A stretch of 64,000 nucleotides of DNA from the NCBI RefSeq assembly GCF_001635455.1, contig NZ_LWEH01000013.1, positions 186,001-250,000 of the forward strand, in the 5' to 3' direction. The position numbers and the translations under genes are program-made. The notes under the pieces were generated by a model. The model searched no databases. It had not been told where the DNA came from and saw only the letters and a program-made list of their open reading frames with translations. Below, piece after piece: positions 25,625 to 34,086 of the stretch; position 1 is the first letter of the stretch, and each line of letters begins with the position of its first letter. Origin of the DNA: Vibrio sp. HI00D65. GTDB lineage: Bacteria > Pseudomonadota > Gammaproteobacteria > Enterobacterales > Vibrionaceae.

Positions 25625-26839
25625 ATGTCGTCAATTCCAGTCACTATTTTGCATGGTTTTCTCGGGGCAGGGAAAACTACGTTTTTACGCAACATTCTCC
25701 AACAAACCGAGTATTCCGGTGATGAACTGTCCGTTATTGTAAATGATATGAGTGAGCTAGATGTCGATGGCGTGCTTATCTTAAATACGGATGCGGTGAG
25801 TGAAGATCAGGGCAACTTTGTCACGATCAGTGGCGATAGTATCAGTAGCCCGACTGGTGTACAGAAACTTGACAAAGCGCTTAAAAAACTCTGTGCAGAA
25901 AACTCACCAGAATGGATTGTGATTGAAACGTCGGGTAGTAGCCATCCTTTACCTTTGGTCGAGTATTTCAAAAACAGCGTACAATTAGCACTCAAAGACG
26001 TGATTACTTTAGTCGATGCGACTTGGCTGCGAGATGATTTTCAACAAGGAGCTACGTTAATCCCTAAGTGGCAGGAAAATGTTCAGCGAGGTATTAGGGG
26101 GGTAGAAAACTTGTTGGTTGAGCAAATCATGTTTTCAAATCGTGTCATGCTAACTAAAACAGATAAGGTGGATGACAATACTGTTCGCAACATTGCGCAG
26201 GCGATTCATCCTCTCAATGTGTACGCCGAGATAATTAAAACGTCTTGGGGAAATTTGGATATTCGCACGTTGAAAGGTAAGAAAGATTATAACTTCGTAC
26301 TAGTTGAACAGTTAATCACAGAACTTCGAGAGGCTGTGAATGAACCGTTGAATTTATCTGATAAAGACGAACAAAGTCTTGTTGCAAAAGTGCTCAAAGG
26401 TGATCGCCCATTTCATCCAGCTCGTTTATGGAATATCTGCCAACAGTACTTAACGAAAGGCGTATTTCGTAGCAAAGGATTCTTTTGGTTCCCAACTCGA
26501 GACGATGTTTCACTTCTTTGGAGCCAAGCGCACGGTAATATAGGCCTTGAAATCACAGGCTTTTGGCGCGCTTCGGTAATCGAAGATGAATCGCAAAACT
26601 ATACAGAGGAGCATCGTCAAATCTTACAAGATAAGATAGACAGTGTTGAAAGCCGCTTTGGTGATCGTCGCTGTCGTCTTACGGTGATTGGGCAAGAAGA
26701 TGAAGTCGATGCCTTTATCGATGCACTGGAAAGCTGCTTTTTGACTGATGCCGAATTGGATCAGTGGCAGCAAGGGGAGACGTTTGAAGATCCTTGGCCA
26801 AAGAAAATTGCTAAGCTAAACCAGAAGAGAACACTTTAA
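25625..26839 (+). CDS. COG0523 (CobW/ZNG1-like) GTPase lacking the CxCC motif
   Basis: 404 residues. G domain: Walker [10 protein letters not shown] (about residues 11-19), NDMSELDVDG, ETSGSSHPLP, LTKTDKVDD; the CobW C-terminal domain follows with RPFHPARLWN and SKGFFWFPTRDD. In the metal motif the canonical C-x-C-C is replaced by S72-I-S74-S75 (GDSISSPTG), at exactly the residue numbers of the cysteines in the paralogue at 26966-28165. A Zur-like box lies just upstream. COG0523 proteins are metallochaperones; this cysteine-less member should either not bind zinc at that site or bind another way. Convergent with its paralogue, with a shared terminator between. Confidence 0.88.
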   Translation: MSSIPVTILHGFLGAGKTTFLRNILQQTEYSGDELSVIVNDMSELDVDGVLILNTDAVSEDQGNFVTISGDSISSPTGVQKLDKALKKLCAENSPEWIVIETSGSSHPLPLVEYFKNSVQLALKDVITLVDATWLRDDFQQGATLIPKWQENVQRGIRGVENLLVEQIMFSNRVMLTKTDKVDDNTVRNIAQAIHPLNVYAEIIKTSWGNLDIRTLKGKKDYNFVLVEQLITELREAVNEPLNLSDKDEQSLVAKVLKGDRPFHPARLWNICQQYLTKGVFRSKGFFWFPTRDDVSLLWSQAHGNIGLEITGFWRASVIEDESQNYTEEHRQILQDKIDSVESRFGDRRCRLTVIGQEDEVDAFIDALESCFLTDAELDQWQQGETFEDPWPKKIAKLNQKRTL

Positions 26840-26923
26840 GTAGACTAGTGAATAACACGTCGTTGCGTTGTTACATTTCGGCTTGCTCCAATAAAGGTAT
26901 CACTGAGTGACCCCATAAAATGT

Positions 26924-26954
26924 GAAAGCCTCCTAAGTAACGGGAGGCTTTTTG
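26924..26954. terminator. bidirectional terminator between the two COG0523 genes
   Basis: AAAGCCTCC ... GGGAGGCTTTTT stem; serves both convergent genes. Confidence 0.85.
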
Positions 26955-26965
26955 ATTTAAGCTAT

Positions 26966-28165
26966 TTACTCTTCCCACTCAGGGAAAGGGTCTTCCAGAG
27001 ACAACCAATAGTTGCGCCCTTGCTTCACCTCATCTTCTGTCAGCAAACATTCGTTGAGACGGGCAATCAATTTCTCTTGTTCTAATCCCTGACCAATAAA
27101 CACCAATTCTTGTCGCATATCGCCATAGGGTTCTTGCCAAATGTTTGTGATGGCATCAAGGGAGTCTTGATCCGTCGGCCAATCCTCTTTCGGAATTGAT
27201 TTCCAAAACATGCCTGCGGCGCCATAACGTGCGATACCGCCTGCTTGGCTCCATTGGCCGACAAAATCCGGCCTCGTCGCCAACCAAAAGTAGCCTTTAG
27301 AACGAATCAGTTTGCCGTAGTCTTCTGCGTTGTGGAGGAAATCATAAAACTTCTCTGGGTGGAACGGGCGCCTTGCATGATATATAAAGCTGGAAATACC
27401 ATATTCTTCGGTTTCAGGTATATGTTCGCCACGCATTTCTTTCAACCAACCTGGGGCTTGTTGTGCCTTTTCAAAACTAAAGCTCTGCGTGTCGAGTACC
27501 GCATCAAGTTCCACTTCACCATTCGAGATAGGAATAATAGTGGCTGAGGTATTGAGTGTTTTAAGAATCGCTAAAAGCCTTTCGATTTCTGATTTTTCAG
27601 CTAGGTCGGTTTTACTTATCAAGATGACGTCTGCGAACTCTACTTGATCAACGAGCAAGTCGGCGACGCTGCGTTCATCGTCTTCACCTAACGACTCTGG
27701 CGTATCTGATAAGAACTTAGCTTCATCGTAATCTCGTAGGAAGTTGATGGAATCAACAACTGTTACCATGGTGTCTAAACGGGCAACGTCTGACAGCGAA
27801 AGCCCATTTTCATCGGCAAAAGTAAAAGTCTCTGCAACCGGGAGTGGCTCAGCGATACCAGTGGACTCAATAACTAGATAATCGAATCTTCCTTCTTGAG
27901 CGAGCTTGGTGACTTCTTCAAGTAGATCCTCACGCAGGGTACAACAGATACAGCCGTTACTCATTTCAACCAACTTTTCTTCACTGTGGTTGAGCGAAAC
28001 TTCATTCTGAACGGTCGCTGCATCGATGTTGATTTCACTCATGTCGTTGACGATGACCGCAACTTTTCTGCCTTGTCTGTTGTTAAGAATATGACTTAAA
28101 ACTGTTGTTTTTCCTGCGCCTAGAAAGCCAGATAAAACCGTAACAGGGAGTTTTTGGGTGTTCAT
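26966..28165 (-). CDS. COG0523 GTPase, zinc metallochaperone type (CobW/ZNG1/ZigA-like)
   Basis: 399 residues. Walker A is GFLGAGKTT (about residues 13-21) and the metal motif is intact: C72-I-C74-C75 in [33 protein letters not shown] and the CobW C-terminal domain ([22 protein letters not shown]) follow. COG0523 proteins deliver zinc or other metals to client proteins with GTP hydrolysis. A Zur-like palindrome lies just upstream (28188-28200), shared with the divergent dksA2-like gene, so it is most likely induced by zinc starvation, like ZigA/YeiR-type members. Confidence 0.88.
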   Translation of the reverse strand: MNTQKLPVTVLSGFLGAGKTTVLSHILNNRQGRKVAVIVNDMSEINIDAATVQNEVSLNHSEEKLVEMSNGCICCTLREDLLEEVTKLAQEGRFDYLVIESTGIAEPLPVAETFTFADENGLSLSDVARLDTMVTVVDSINFLRDYDEAKFLSDTPESLGEDDERSVADLLVDQVEFADVILISKTDLAEKSEIERLLAILKTLNTSATIIPISNGEVELDAVLDTQSFSFEKAQQAPGWLKEMRGEHIPETEEYGISSFIYHARRPFHPEKFYDFLHNAEDYGKLIRSKGYFWLATRPDFVGQWSQAGGIARYGAAGMFWKSIPKEDWPTDQDSLDAITNIWQEPYGDMRQELVFIGQGLEQEKLIARLNECLLTEDEVKQGRNYWLSLEDPFPEWEE

Positions 28166-28183
28166 GCTTATGCTCTTTTAGTG

Positions 28184-28206
28184 TAATGTTATATTATAAC
28201 AATAAG
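28184..28206. promoter_or_regulatory. predicted Zur box between the GTPase gene and dksA2
   Basis: GTTATATTATAAC (28188-28200) is a perfect palindrome within TAATGTTATATTATAACAATA and matches the recalled Zur core. It lies 22 bases from the minus-strand GTPase start (28165) and about 150 bases from the dksA2 start (28351), so it is placed to control the former and probably both. Confidence 0.75.
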
Positions 28207-28350
28207 TATGATCGGTGATCTTGACTCATGCATCAAGGAGTTTGTTACTCTGTCGAGCTCTGCACTTTATTGGCAATTTCATTCTCTTTTAAATTGCGAG
28301 GTTCAGATGCACTAAAAGTCACCGTGCTCTTATCTCGGTGTGGAGGTTCT

Positions 28351-28776
28351 ATGAATGAAGACAAAAAACATGTCATGACAGAGCAAGAAATTCTTGCAGC
28401 GCCTGAGGCGGATTATATGAATGACGCTCAGCTCGCTTTTTTTGAGAAACGATTAATCGAGCTTTATGAATCGACATGTGAACATATTGAACGTGCGAAA
28501 AGCGAGGTGATTACACCAATGGAATTCAGTGACGAAAGTGACAGGGCATCCAGTGAGGAGCAATCTGCAATTGCACTCAGAATAATAGATAGAGAGCAAA
28601 AACTGTTACCTAAAATTCAGCAATCTTTGGCTCGTTTGCGTGAAGGTGAGTATGGCTACTGCTTATCTTCTGGAGAACCTATAGGCATTCCAAGGCTACT
28701 GGCACGGCCGACTGCTGAATACAGTACAGAAGTGAAAACTCAAATGGAGTCGAAAGAGCATTGGTACAAGCACTGA
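28351..28776 (+). CDS. dksA2: DksA2-like RNA polymerase-binding factor without zinc-finger cysteines
   Basis: 141 residues from ATG 28351, which has GGAGG upstream; a longer frame from 28228 has no ribosome site. The coiled-coil tip motif D-x-x-D-x-A is present at D61-E-S-D64-R-A66, so action on RNA polymerase is expected. The C-terminal finger YGYCLSSGEPIGIPRLLARP keeps only the first Cys (C104); the other three ligand positions are S107, S125 and V128. This is the pattern of zinc-independent DksA2 of Pseudomonas, which replaces DksA when zinc is low and is controlled by Zur. The neighbouring Zur-like box supports the same here. Confidence 0.85.
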   Translation: MNEDKKHVMTEQEILAAPEADYMNDAQLAFFEKRLIELYESTCEHIERAKSEVITPMEFSDESDRASSEEQSAIALRIIDREQKLLPKIQQSLARLREGEYGYCLSSGEPIGIPRLLARPTAEYSTEVKTQMESKEHWYKH

Positions 28777-29378
28777 AGATCCATTTAAATTAATTAGGGA
28801 AAAGTGGTTTTAGGGTTTTGTGTAGTACAACCAAGTGCAGAGGCTTTTAGATCACAAAAAGGAGAAATCTTATAATAGTAGGTGGCGGTACGAGGGGGGC
28901 ATGGAGGCATATAGAGTGACTAATTGACCATGTGAGCACGTTCTATTGTCACAGTAGTGATCTTCAGTGCTTTACCCATTTGCCGCCTAAGGCTATGAAA
29001 AATTGGTAATATTACTCGACTTTTCAACCCCCAAAAACGGTGAAACCCCGATGTTGGTAGTAACCTTAGCTGTATGGTATTGATTTATATACATTGTATA
29101 CATTTAGAGCTGGTGGTTAAGCTCTAATTGGCCTAAAGAACGGTTAAAAAAGCCAATGAAATAGTCAAATAAATCAATAGATTAGAAGCTTGGTACTACT
29201 GTATTAGTCCACCCTAAAGTAGGCTTGAAATCGATTCGTTGAATCGTTTTACGCTTCGGGAATCCTTTTCGTTCATTGCAGCGCAAATAGAATGTCACTG
29301 AAAAAATCGTGCATAGTTTTTCTACCAGTAGATGAAAAATCTTAATTTTCATGTAGTGAGAAAGGCAAGGAGAACGAC
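28777..29378. other. intergenic region with truncated terminator repeat
   Basis: About 600 bases without a supported gene. It contains AAAAACGGTGAAACCCCGATGTTGGTAG at 29033-29060, nearly identical to 35083-35110, but the second half of the hairpin is missing here. Otherwise AT-rich with no ribosome site followed by a good frame until 29379. Confidence 0.5.
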
Positions 29379-30032
29379 ATGGCGACGCGTAAAATCAGAC
29401 CTAGACAATTTATTGATGGGTTTTGCCTATACGGAAGTGTGCCGAGAGGCACGGCGGTTGTTGGTCGCTCGGATTTGGATGTTTCTATCATACTCAATAC
29501 ACCGATTAACCCAAAAGAGAAGCGAGTATTTCAGCGCCTTTCCGAAATCATTCCCAAAGCATATCCCCAAGTCAGTAAGCTTGATATCGACCCTGGCTTT
29601 CTTTCTGAAGTGCTGCAACCACAAGAAAAATTCCATTGGCAGTTTTGGCTCAAACACTGTTGCTGTTGTATTTGGGGTAATGATCTATCTATTGATTTTA
29701 CGCGTTACAAACCTAGTCGTGAAATAGCCCAAGCGCTTAATGGTGGCTAGTCTACTTTTCTGGAGCAAATGAATCCGGCCTTTAAAACAATGACTGATGC
29801 GGATGCCGCTAAAGTGATTGGCAAGAAGTTAGTGCGGGCGGCGTACTACATTCTTATGTTCGCTCTATCACCCAACAAAAGAGTTACAGCTTATTTATTA
29901 CTTTGTGGTAACCCAATGGCAAGGTGAAATCACAGCACAAGAAGCAGACAGCATCTCGTGGTATCCATTGAATTCGGCGCCCGTCGGTATCAGTGCTGAT
30001 GGTGTCGCTTTGAAAGAAGTAGGGCGGGTGGG
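29379..30032 (+). pseudogene. mosaic pseudogene: nucleotidyltransferase fragment joined to Nudix fragment
   Basis: From about 29420 to 29849 the DNA is about 94% identical (by eye) to the nucleotidyltransferase gene at 23753-24182; from 29850 it jumps to a copy of the Nudix gene from 25252 onward, ending near 30032. The RDD gene and the flanking parts (24183-25251) are missing; the joint carries a 2-base AC overlap. TTG-to-TAG creates a stop at 29748, so at most 123 N-terminal residues with a novel start (ATG 29379, GGAGAACGAC upstream) could be made. The Nudix part is out of frame. This is a duplication of the 23.7-25.4 kb block that was later deleted internally and mutated. Confidence 0.82.
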
Positions 30033-30115
30033 ACATTACCTGTGACTATCCAGCTACACCAAAAATGTTCAATGTTTTATAGAGTTGATGAACTTTGAAG
30101 AAAATTCATCGCTAC

Positions 30116-31333
30116 CTATGATTTTATCGTGTCCATACAAAAAACATCACTTGGTTTTCCTGGATATAACAAAAATAAAACTCTAAAAAAGATAGCTTGG
30201 AAAAATAGTATTATAGAAACACCTATCGACGAGTAAATAAAAGAATAGTCGAACAGATACGAGGAGTAGAAAGCAACCAACGCGTTACCTGATGCGATCA
30301 CAATGTTCTGTGCTGCTGCGGTCCTGCCTGCTACCTCATCGAGCGTGTTTTTTTGTAAGTACGTAGATAAGCCAACAGCTGATAAAGTGGTAGATATACC
30401 GAATGTGAACAGTAAAATTGGTACCCAGTAAAGATTATCGAATAGACCAAAAGACATGAAGGTGGCTATGGCTAGTATTTGATTGAATAATAGTAGGTTA
30501 TCTGATGATGTATTAGATAAGCTGTTATTTGTCTTTTTTATGAGCATACCTGAAATAATGGCACCAGCAGCGTAACTTACACTGAGAATAGATAGCCATA
30601 TTTCACTATTGGCGAACTTTTCTACAACTACAGGTGCAAGGTGAACATAGAAGCCGCCCAAGCAAAATGCTATTGAAAAGCTACTCAATAATCTGATACT
30701 GAAATGCTTTTCTAGTTTTAAAAATTGCCCAAACTCTCTCCAGTTAATTCTGTTTCCATCACCTCTCGCATTTGTAGAGCAATTATAATGTGAGGACGTA
30801 CAGAATTTTATTGACATAAACAAACACGAAATGTAGATAATTGCCATTGCTAGGAATATGTAGTTTACCGAGTAAAAAGAGAGCATTGCGCCTGTAAGAG
30901 TTAGACCGAATATTTGGCCTAGTTGTGATGCAGAGGTTACTCTTCCATTTAGTACTTTAAGCTCTTCTTTTTTTGCTACGGTTCTAATAAGAACAAACAA
31001 GCTGGTCCTATAAAATGGCCTGAAGATATAGACAATTGCTGCGGCGATAAACAAACTATGGGACAAAAAGTAGTCATACACAGTAAACAAGGAGATAAAA
31101 ACAGTAGAACTGATCGCATTTGTGAATATTAGAATTCTAAGAGGAGAGTATTTATCCGCAATGGAACCTGCATACATTTGAATGAGTGTAACAATGACAA
31201 ACTCCCCTCCATATGCTGAAGCAAATGCCCATAAACTATTGGTTTCATCAAAAAGTAACTTGCCTAGAAGTAACGTAAATATAGCGCTACTCATCTTTGT
31301 AAAAAACTCGATGTATACTGGGATGTTAATCAT
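30116..31333 (-). CDS. MFS transporter, probable exporter
   Basis: 405 residues from ATG 31333 (GTG 31339 is two codons longer). About twelve hydrophobic helices; the loop between helices 2 and 3 has GSIADKYSPLRIL, an MFS motif A variant of the DHA3/MFS_3 exporter kind. The gene is visibly more AT-rich than its neighbours, suggesting recent transfer. No regulator adjoins it. It may be a drug or metabolite exporter; substrate unknown. Confidence 0.75.
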   Translation of the reverse strand: MINIPVYIEFFTKMSSAIFTLLLGKLLFDETNSLWAFASAYGGEFVIVTLIQMYAGSIADKYSPLRILIFTNAISSTVFISLFTVYDYFLSHSLFIAAAIVYIFRPFYRTSLFVLIRTVAKKEELKVLNGRVTSASQLGQIFGLTLTGAMLSFYSVNYIFLAMAIIYISCLFMSIKFCTSSHYNCSTNARGDGNRINWREFGQFLKLEKHFSIRLLSSFSIAFCLGGFYVHLAPVVVEKFANSEIWLSILSVSYAAGAIISGMLIKKTNNSLSNTSSDNLLLFNQILAIATFMSFGLFDNLYWVPILLFTFGISTTLSAVGLSTYLQKNTLDEVAGRTAAAQNIVIASGNALVAFYSSYLFDYSFIYSSIGVSIILFFQAIFFRVLFLLYPGKPSDVFCMDTIKS

Positions 31334-31339
31334 TTTCAC

Positions 31340-31810
31340 ACTTACGTTGCCACGCCTTTAAGTCACCTGCTGCTCAATCGGTGTTGTTTTTAACAAGAAG
31401 ACTTAGCAGTCTTAATTATCGCTATATTTTATAAAATCACCCTAAAAGATGCATGCTGTCTCATATTTGTGAGTGTATTTTTGTGATGACGGTTCCTTTT
31501 CGGAAGCTTGAAGTAGATCGTAGGAAATTTTCAACCAACTGTTTGACATGGTGTTGATTAGGTATTCAATTTTGGGGCTTTATAGGACGCCTTGTCGAAT
31601 AATGGTGGCTGCGAGTCGTTCAGCAATCGTGTTAGGTAAACTGCTTGGGAGGAACGTAGATTATAGGTTTATTTTAGATTTGGTAACACTTTCACGTTAA
31701 CCCGACAGGCTAATCGAAATACTAAAACGAGCAAAGTATTACAAGTAGTCTGTAAGCTCGATTCTGGGCAGAAAGGTAATATTGCTTACCTATACTGCTG
31801 ACGACTGAGG
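31340..31810. other. intergenic region, nothing recognised
   Basis: About 470 bases of AT-rich DNA upstream of the MFS gene. No open frame with ribosome site and no clear hairpin. It should contain the MFS promoter. Confidence 0.45.
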
Positions 31811-31825
31811 TTGAGGGAATTGAAA

Positions 31826-32005
31826 ATGTTTGGATATTCTACGAGTGACATGACCAAGTTAACGGCGGCATTGTCAACCATAGCTGAACTGTTAAGTCGT
31901 GTTGAGCTGATATTGAGAAGGCAGGAGAGTTTCGCTTACCTCAACAAACTTTTAACCTCTTTAGAATTTACGAATGAAATGAGGTGCTCATATGGACACC
32001 TCTGA
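31826..32005 (+). CDS. possible small protein, 59 residues
   Basis: ATG 31826 is followed by an amphipathic, helix-like sequence (MTKLTAALSTIAELLSRVEL, then LNKLLTSLEF). GAGGG lies about 12 bases upstream. No family recognised; in this decayed region it may be a chance frame or a gene remnant. Confidence 0.3.
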   Translation: MFGYSTSDMTKLTAALSTIAELLSRVELILRRQESFAYLNKLLTSLEFTNEMRCSYGHL

Positions 32006-32119
32006 AATAACCTTTACCTTTTGCAATAATCCCAATCAGCGAATCATAAAGCTCGCCACTTAGTACATTTTATATCGGAATATATTTATCAAAGCTCAGC
32101 TGCGGGAGCATGACCATGA

Positions 32120-32809
32120 TTAGTAGACTGAAGAAGTTAATTTAGTTCTTACTTGCCAAATTTGAGGGAAGAATTGGCGATCAATCAATCTGGTTAACTT
32201 CTCAATCGGCTTACCTCTTGTTCCTTGAGTATTCATTCCCAAGGTTCTAACGGCAAGTTTGTAATGATATGTTCGCCATAAGCTGACATTCTCATCCCAG
32301 TCAATCAAAGATTCCATCAAAGCGAATAGTGGAGTATGGGTTTGCGATTGGTATAGGTTGACAAGGTCAATGTCTTTCTCTGACAAATAAGTCTCCACCG
32401 CAATGTTTAATTGCTTGGCCATAGACTGAGTTTCACGCCAACCCGGTGATTCTATACCTGAGCCATTACCCAGTGCAGGCCGTATACCTTGGAAATCCCA
32501 TGGAGTCATAGACTTTAATATACTCAACTGCTCGATGATCTGAGCAACTGCCAGTGCTGCTCTTCTGACATGAGTCATGGCTTGTTGAATTTTTTCCTGT
32601 TCTATCGATGATCTTGCCTGCTTCAACTCATAGCAACTTAGTTTGAGCCATAGCTCCGTCGATTGATGCACAATTTGAAACATCATCTCATCCTTATGGA
32701 TCAGCTTTTCATCAGGCAGTTGAAGTGACAACAAAACATCGGTCTTCATGTAGCGTGCATAATCATTACGCCCTTCACCATCTAATACTGCACAGTTATC
32801 CGTTTTCAT
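32120..32809 (-). CDS. compact tryptophan 2,3-dioxygenase-like heme protein
   Basis: 229 residues against about 280 in bacterial TDO; the shortfall lies in the middle of the chain. Key TDO positions align by eye: the distal His in FQIVHQSTELWLKL, the substrate-carboxylate Arg in GIRPALG, and the proximal heme His in LWRTYHYKLAVRTLG. The TDO loop GTGGSSG is replaced by GTRGKPI, so tryptophan as substrate is doubtful. TDO-fold enzymes outside kynurenine catabolism act in natural-product pathways (for example MarE or PrnB relatives). It lies on the same strand as the DUF4865 and broken decarboxylase genes, but 390 bases away, so co-transcription is uncertain. Confidence 0.72.
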   Translation of the reverse strand: MKTDNCAVLDGEGRNDYARYMKTDVLLSLQLPDEKLIHKDEMMFQIVHQSTELWLKLSCYELKQARSSIEQEKIQQAMTHVRRAALAVAQIIEQLSILKSMTPWDFQGIRPALGNGSGIESPGWRETQSMAKQLNIAVETYLSEKDIDLVNLYQSQTHTPLFALMESLIDWDENVSLWRTYHYKLAVRTLGMNTQGTRGKPIEKLTRLIDRQFFPQIWQVRTKLTSSVY

Positions 32810-33200
32810 TGATTCTAGACCTCAAAAAATCAACATCTTAATGGCTAGAAAACAAAATAAGCAACCGAATGCATATTAAATCTAAGAAGTGTTAGCTAGT
32901 TCTAAATAAGCTTAACTATTAATAAATGGACGCTCATTTAACAATAACCTAGAGTCCCTTTACGGGTAGAATACAACAAGCCAATACAAAAAATTAAAGA
33001 CATATATCAATGAAACTCAAAGCAACATGCTCAGGTAAGTTTTGGTCGCCGATCTATGTTGGTTTAACTGATCGTATACAAAACGCAGGTTCTATCATTT
33101 TGAGTCTCTCTTGCGGCACTCTCGAGTTGAGAAGTGCCATAAGTGCAAATTGCAAATTGCAGTCTTTTAGTTTTTGAGAGCAGCGCGTTAGAACTTCTAA
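32810..33200. other. intergenic region, AT-rich
   Basis: 390 bases. A 55-codon open frame (ATG 33010 to TGA at about 33177, plus strand) is present but shows no family likeness. The promoter of the dioxygenase-like gene is expected near 32810-32900. Confidence 0.4.
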
Positions 33201-33695
33201 CTAAGTATCATTTTGACCATGAGCAACATAGCCCACAGAGTAAACTTCTCCCCTGCTACCATTAATGTCGTCAGAACTACACAACCACGTCACCCCAATT
33301 GTTTCCCACGAAGTATAGTTTAGTCCGTGAACATCTTTAGGCTGACTCAGATTCTTATAAATGCACGCAAAGGAGTGTTGAGAGGTTGGCACCGTTGGCT
33401 CCTCATCAACATACCATACTTCAACCCTCGGGCGACCAAAATGTTCACAAACCGCTTTAAAACCATCACTTTGAAGAAATGAGACCATTGCATGATGATC
33501 TCTCCAAACATAAAAAGGCGCATAACTATTTATAGGATTTTCATAACTTTTAGCATCTTTACGTGAATATAGAAAAGCCTTAAAAATTAACCCTGGAACC
33601 CCATCAAAAAGGTGACCTTTTTCTTGAATTCTTTTCTCAATAGACTCCATCGGATAATCAGATGGAAGAACTACTTTATATTGCATAGCGATCAT
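33201..33695 (-). CDS. DUF4865 family protein
   Basis: 164 residues, ATG 33695 with GGAG six bases upstream. MQYKVVLPSDYPMESIEKRI, then HLFDGVPGLIFKAFLYSRKD and YAPFYVWRDHHAMVSFL are the DUF4865 signature; this family is often found beside LysR regulators, tautomerases and carboxymuconolactone decarboxylase-like proteins. Function unknown, probably small-molecule oxidative metabolism. Starts ten bases after the broken decarboxylase gene ends, so they were one operon. Confidence 0.75.
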   Translation of the reverse strand: MIAMQYKVVLPSDYPMESIEKRIQEKGHLFDGVPGLIFKAFLYSRKDAKSYENPINSYAPFYVWRDHHAMVSFLQSDGFKAVCEHFGRPRVEVWYVDEEPTVPTSQHSFACIYKNLSQPKDVHGLNYTSWETIGVTWLCSSDDINGSRGEVYSVGYVAHGQNDT

Positions 33696-33704
33696 TTCTA
33701 TCTC

Positions 33705-33978
33705 CTATTTACTGAATACTCTATCTAAGCTAATGGTGTTACTTACACGCTTAATCACACTGTCGGCTGCAAACCACCGAACATAAAAAGCCAGATGAGT
33801 TAACGTTTCTTTGAATTCTCTATTATTGATCCCGTCAGTTCTTGCGAGATCTATGTGCTGGGGCAATTCTTTAAGCCTTCCTAACAAGGCTAGGTTTGTA
33901 AGCGTCACCCGACAGTACATTTTTAGCTAACTCGTTTAGCCTCGGGGTAATCGTTAATTTATCTTGGTTATTAGTCAT
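33705..33978 (-). pseudogene. carboxymuconolactone decarboxylase family gene, frameshifted
   Basis: A good start exists at ATG 33978 (GGAAG upstream) giving MTNNQDKLTITPRLNELAKN and VLSGD, a normal N-terminus of the family, but that frame soon ends. The frame then continuing (CRVTLTNLALLGRLKELPQH, then TDGINNREFKETLTHLAFYV) is the C-terminal CMD core. About 15-20 residues between the two (the usual LSPRDRSL section) are missing. An internal deletion with frameshift is the simplest reading. Next to the DUF4865 gene and divergent from a LysR gene, a common arrangement. Confidence 0.72.
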
Positions 33979-34086
33979 TCCATTACTTCCGATTTCAAAA
34001 CTGATGTTTATAATGACATCTGCAGGTAATTCGAAAAATCAAAACATTCAGGACGATTGATTCACAAATTTGGGATAGTCAATGAC

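Noticed and set aside
28228-28350. N-terminal extension of the dksA2-like protein
   Set aside because: It starts at ATG 28228 without a ribosome site and reads as leader DNA; GGAGG precedes ATG 28351, and DksA-type length fits the shorter form.
31826-32005. Toxin-antitoxin partner near the MFS gene
   Set aside because: The 59-residue frame has no second small gene beside it and no known antitoxin motif.
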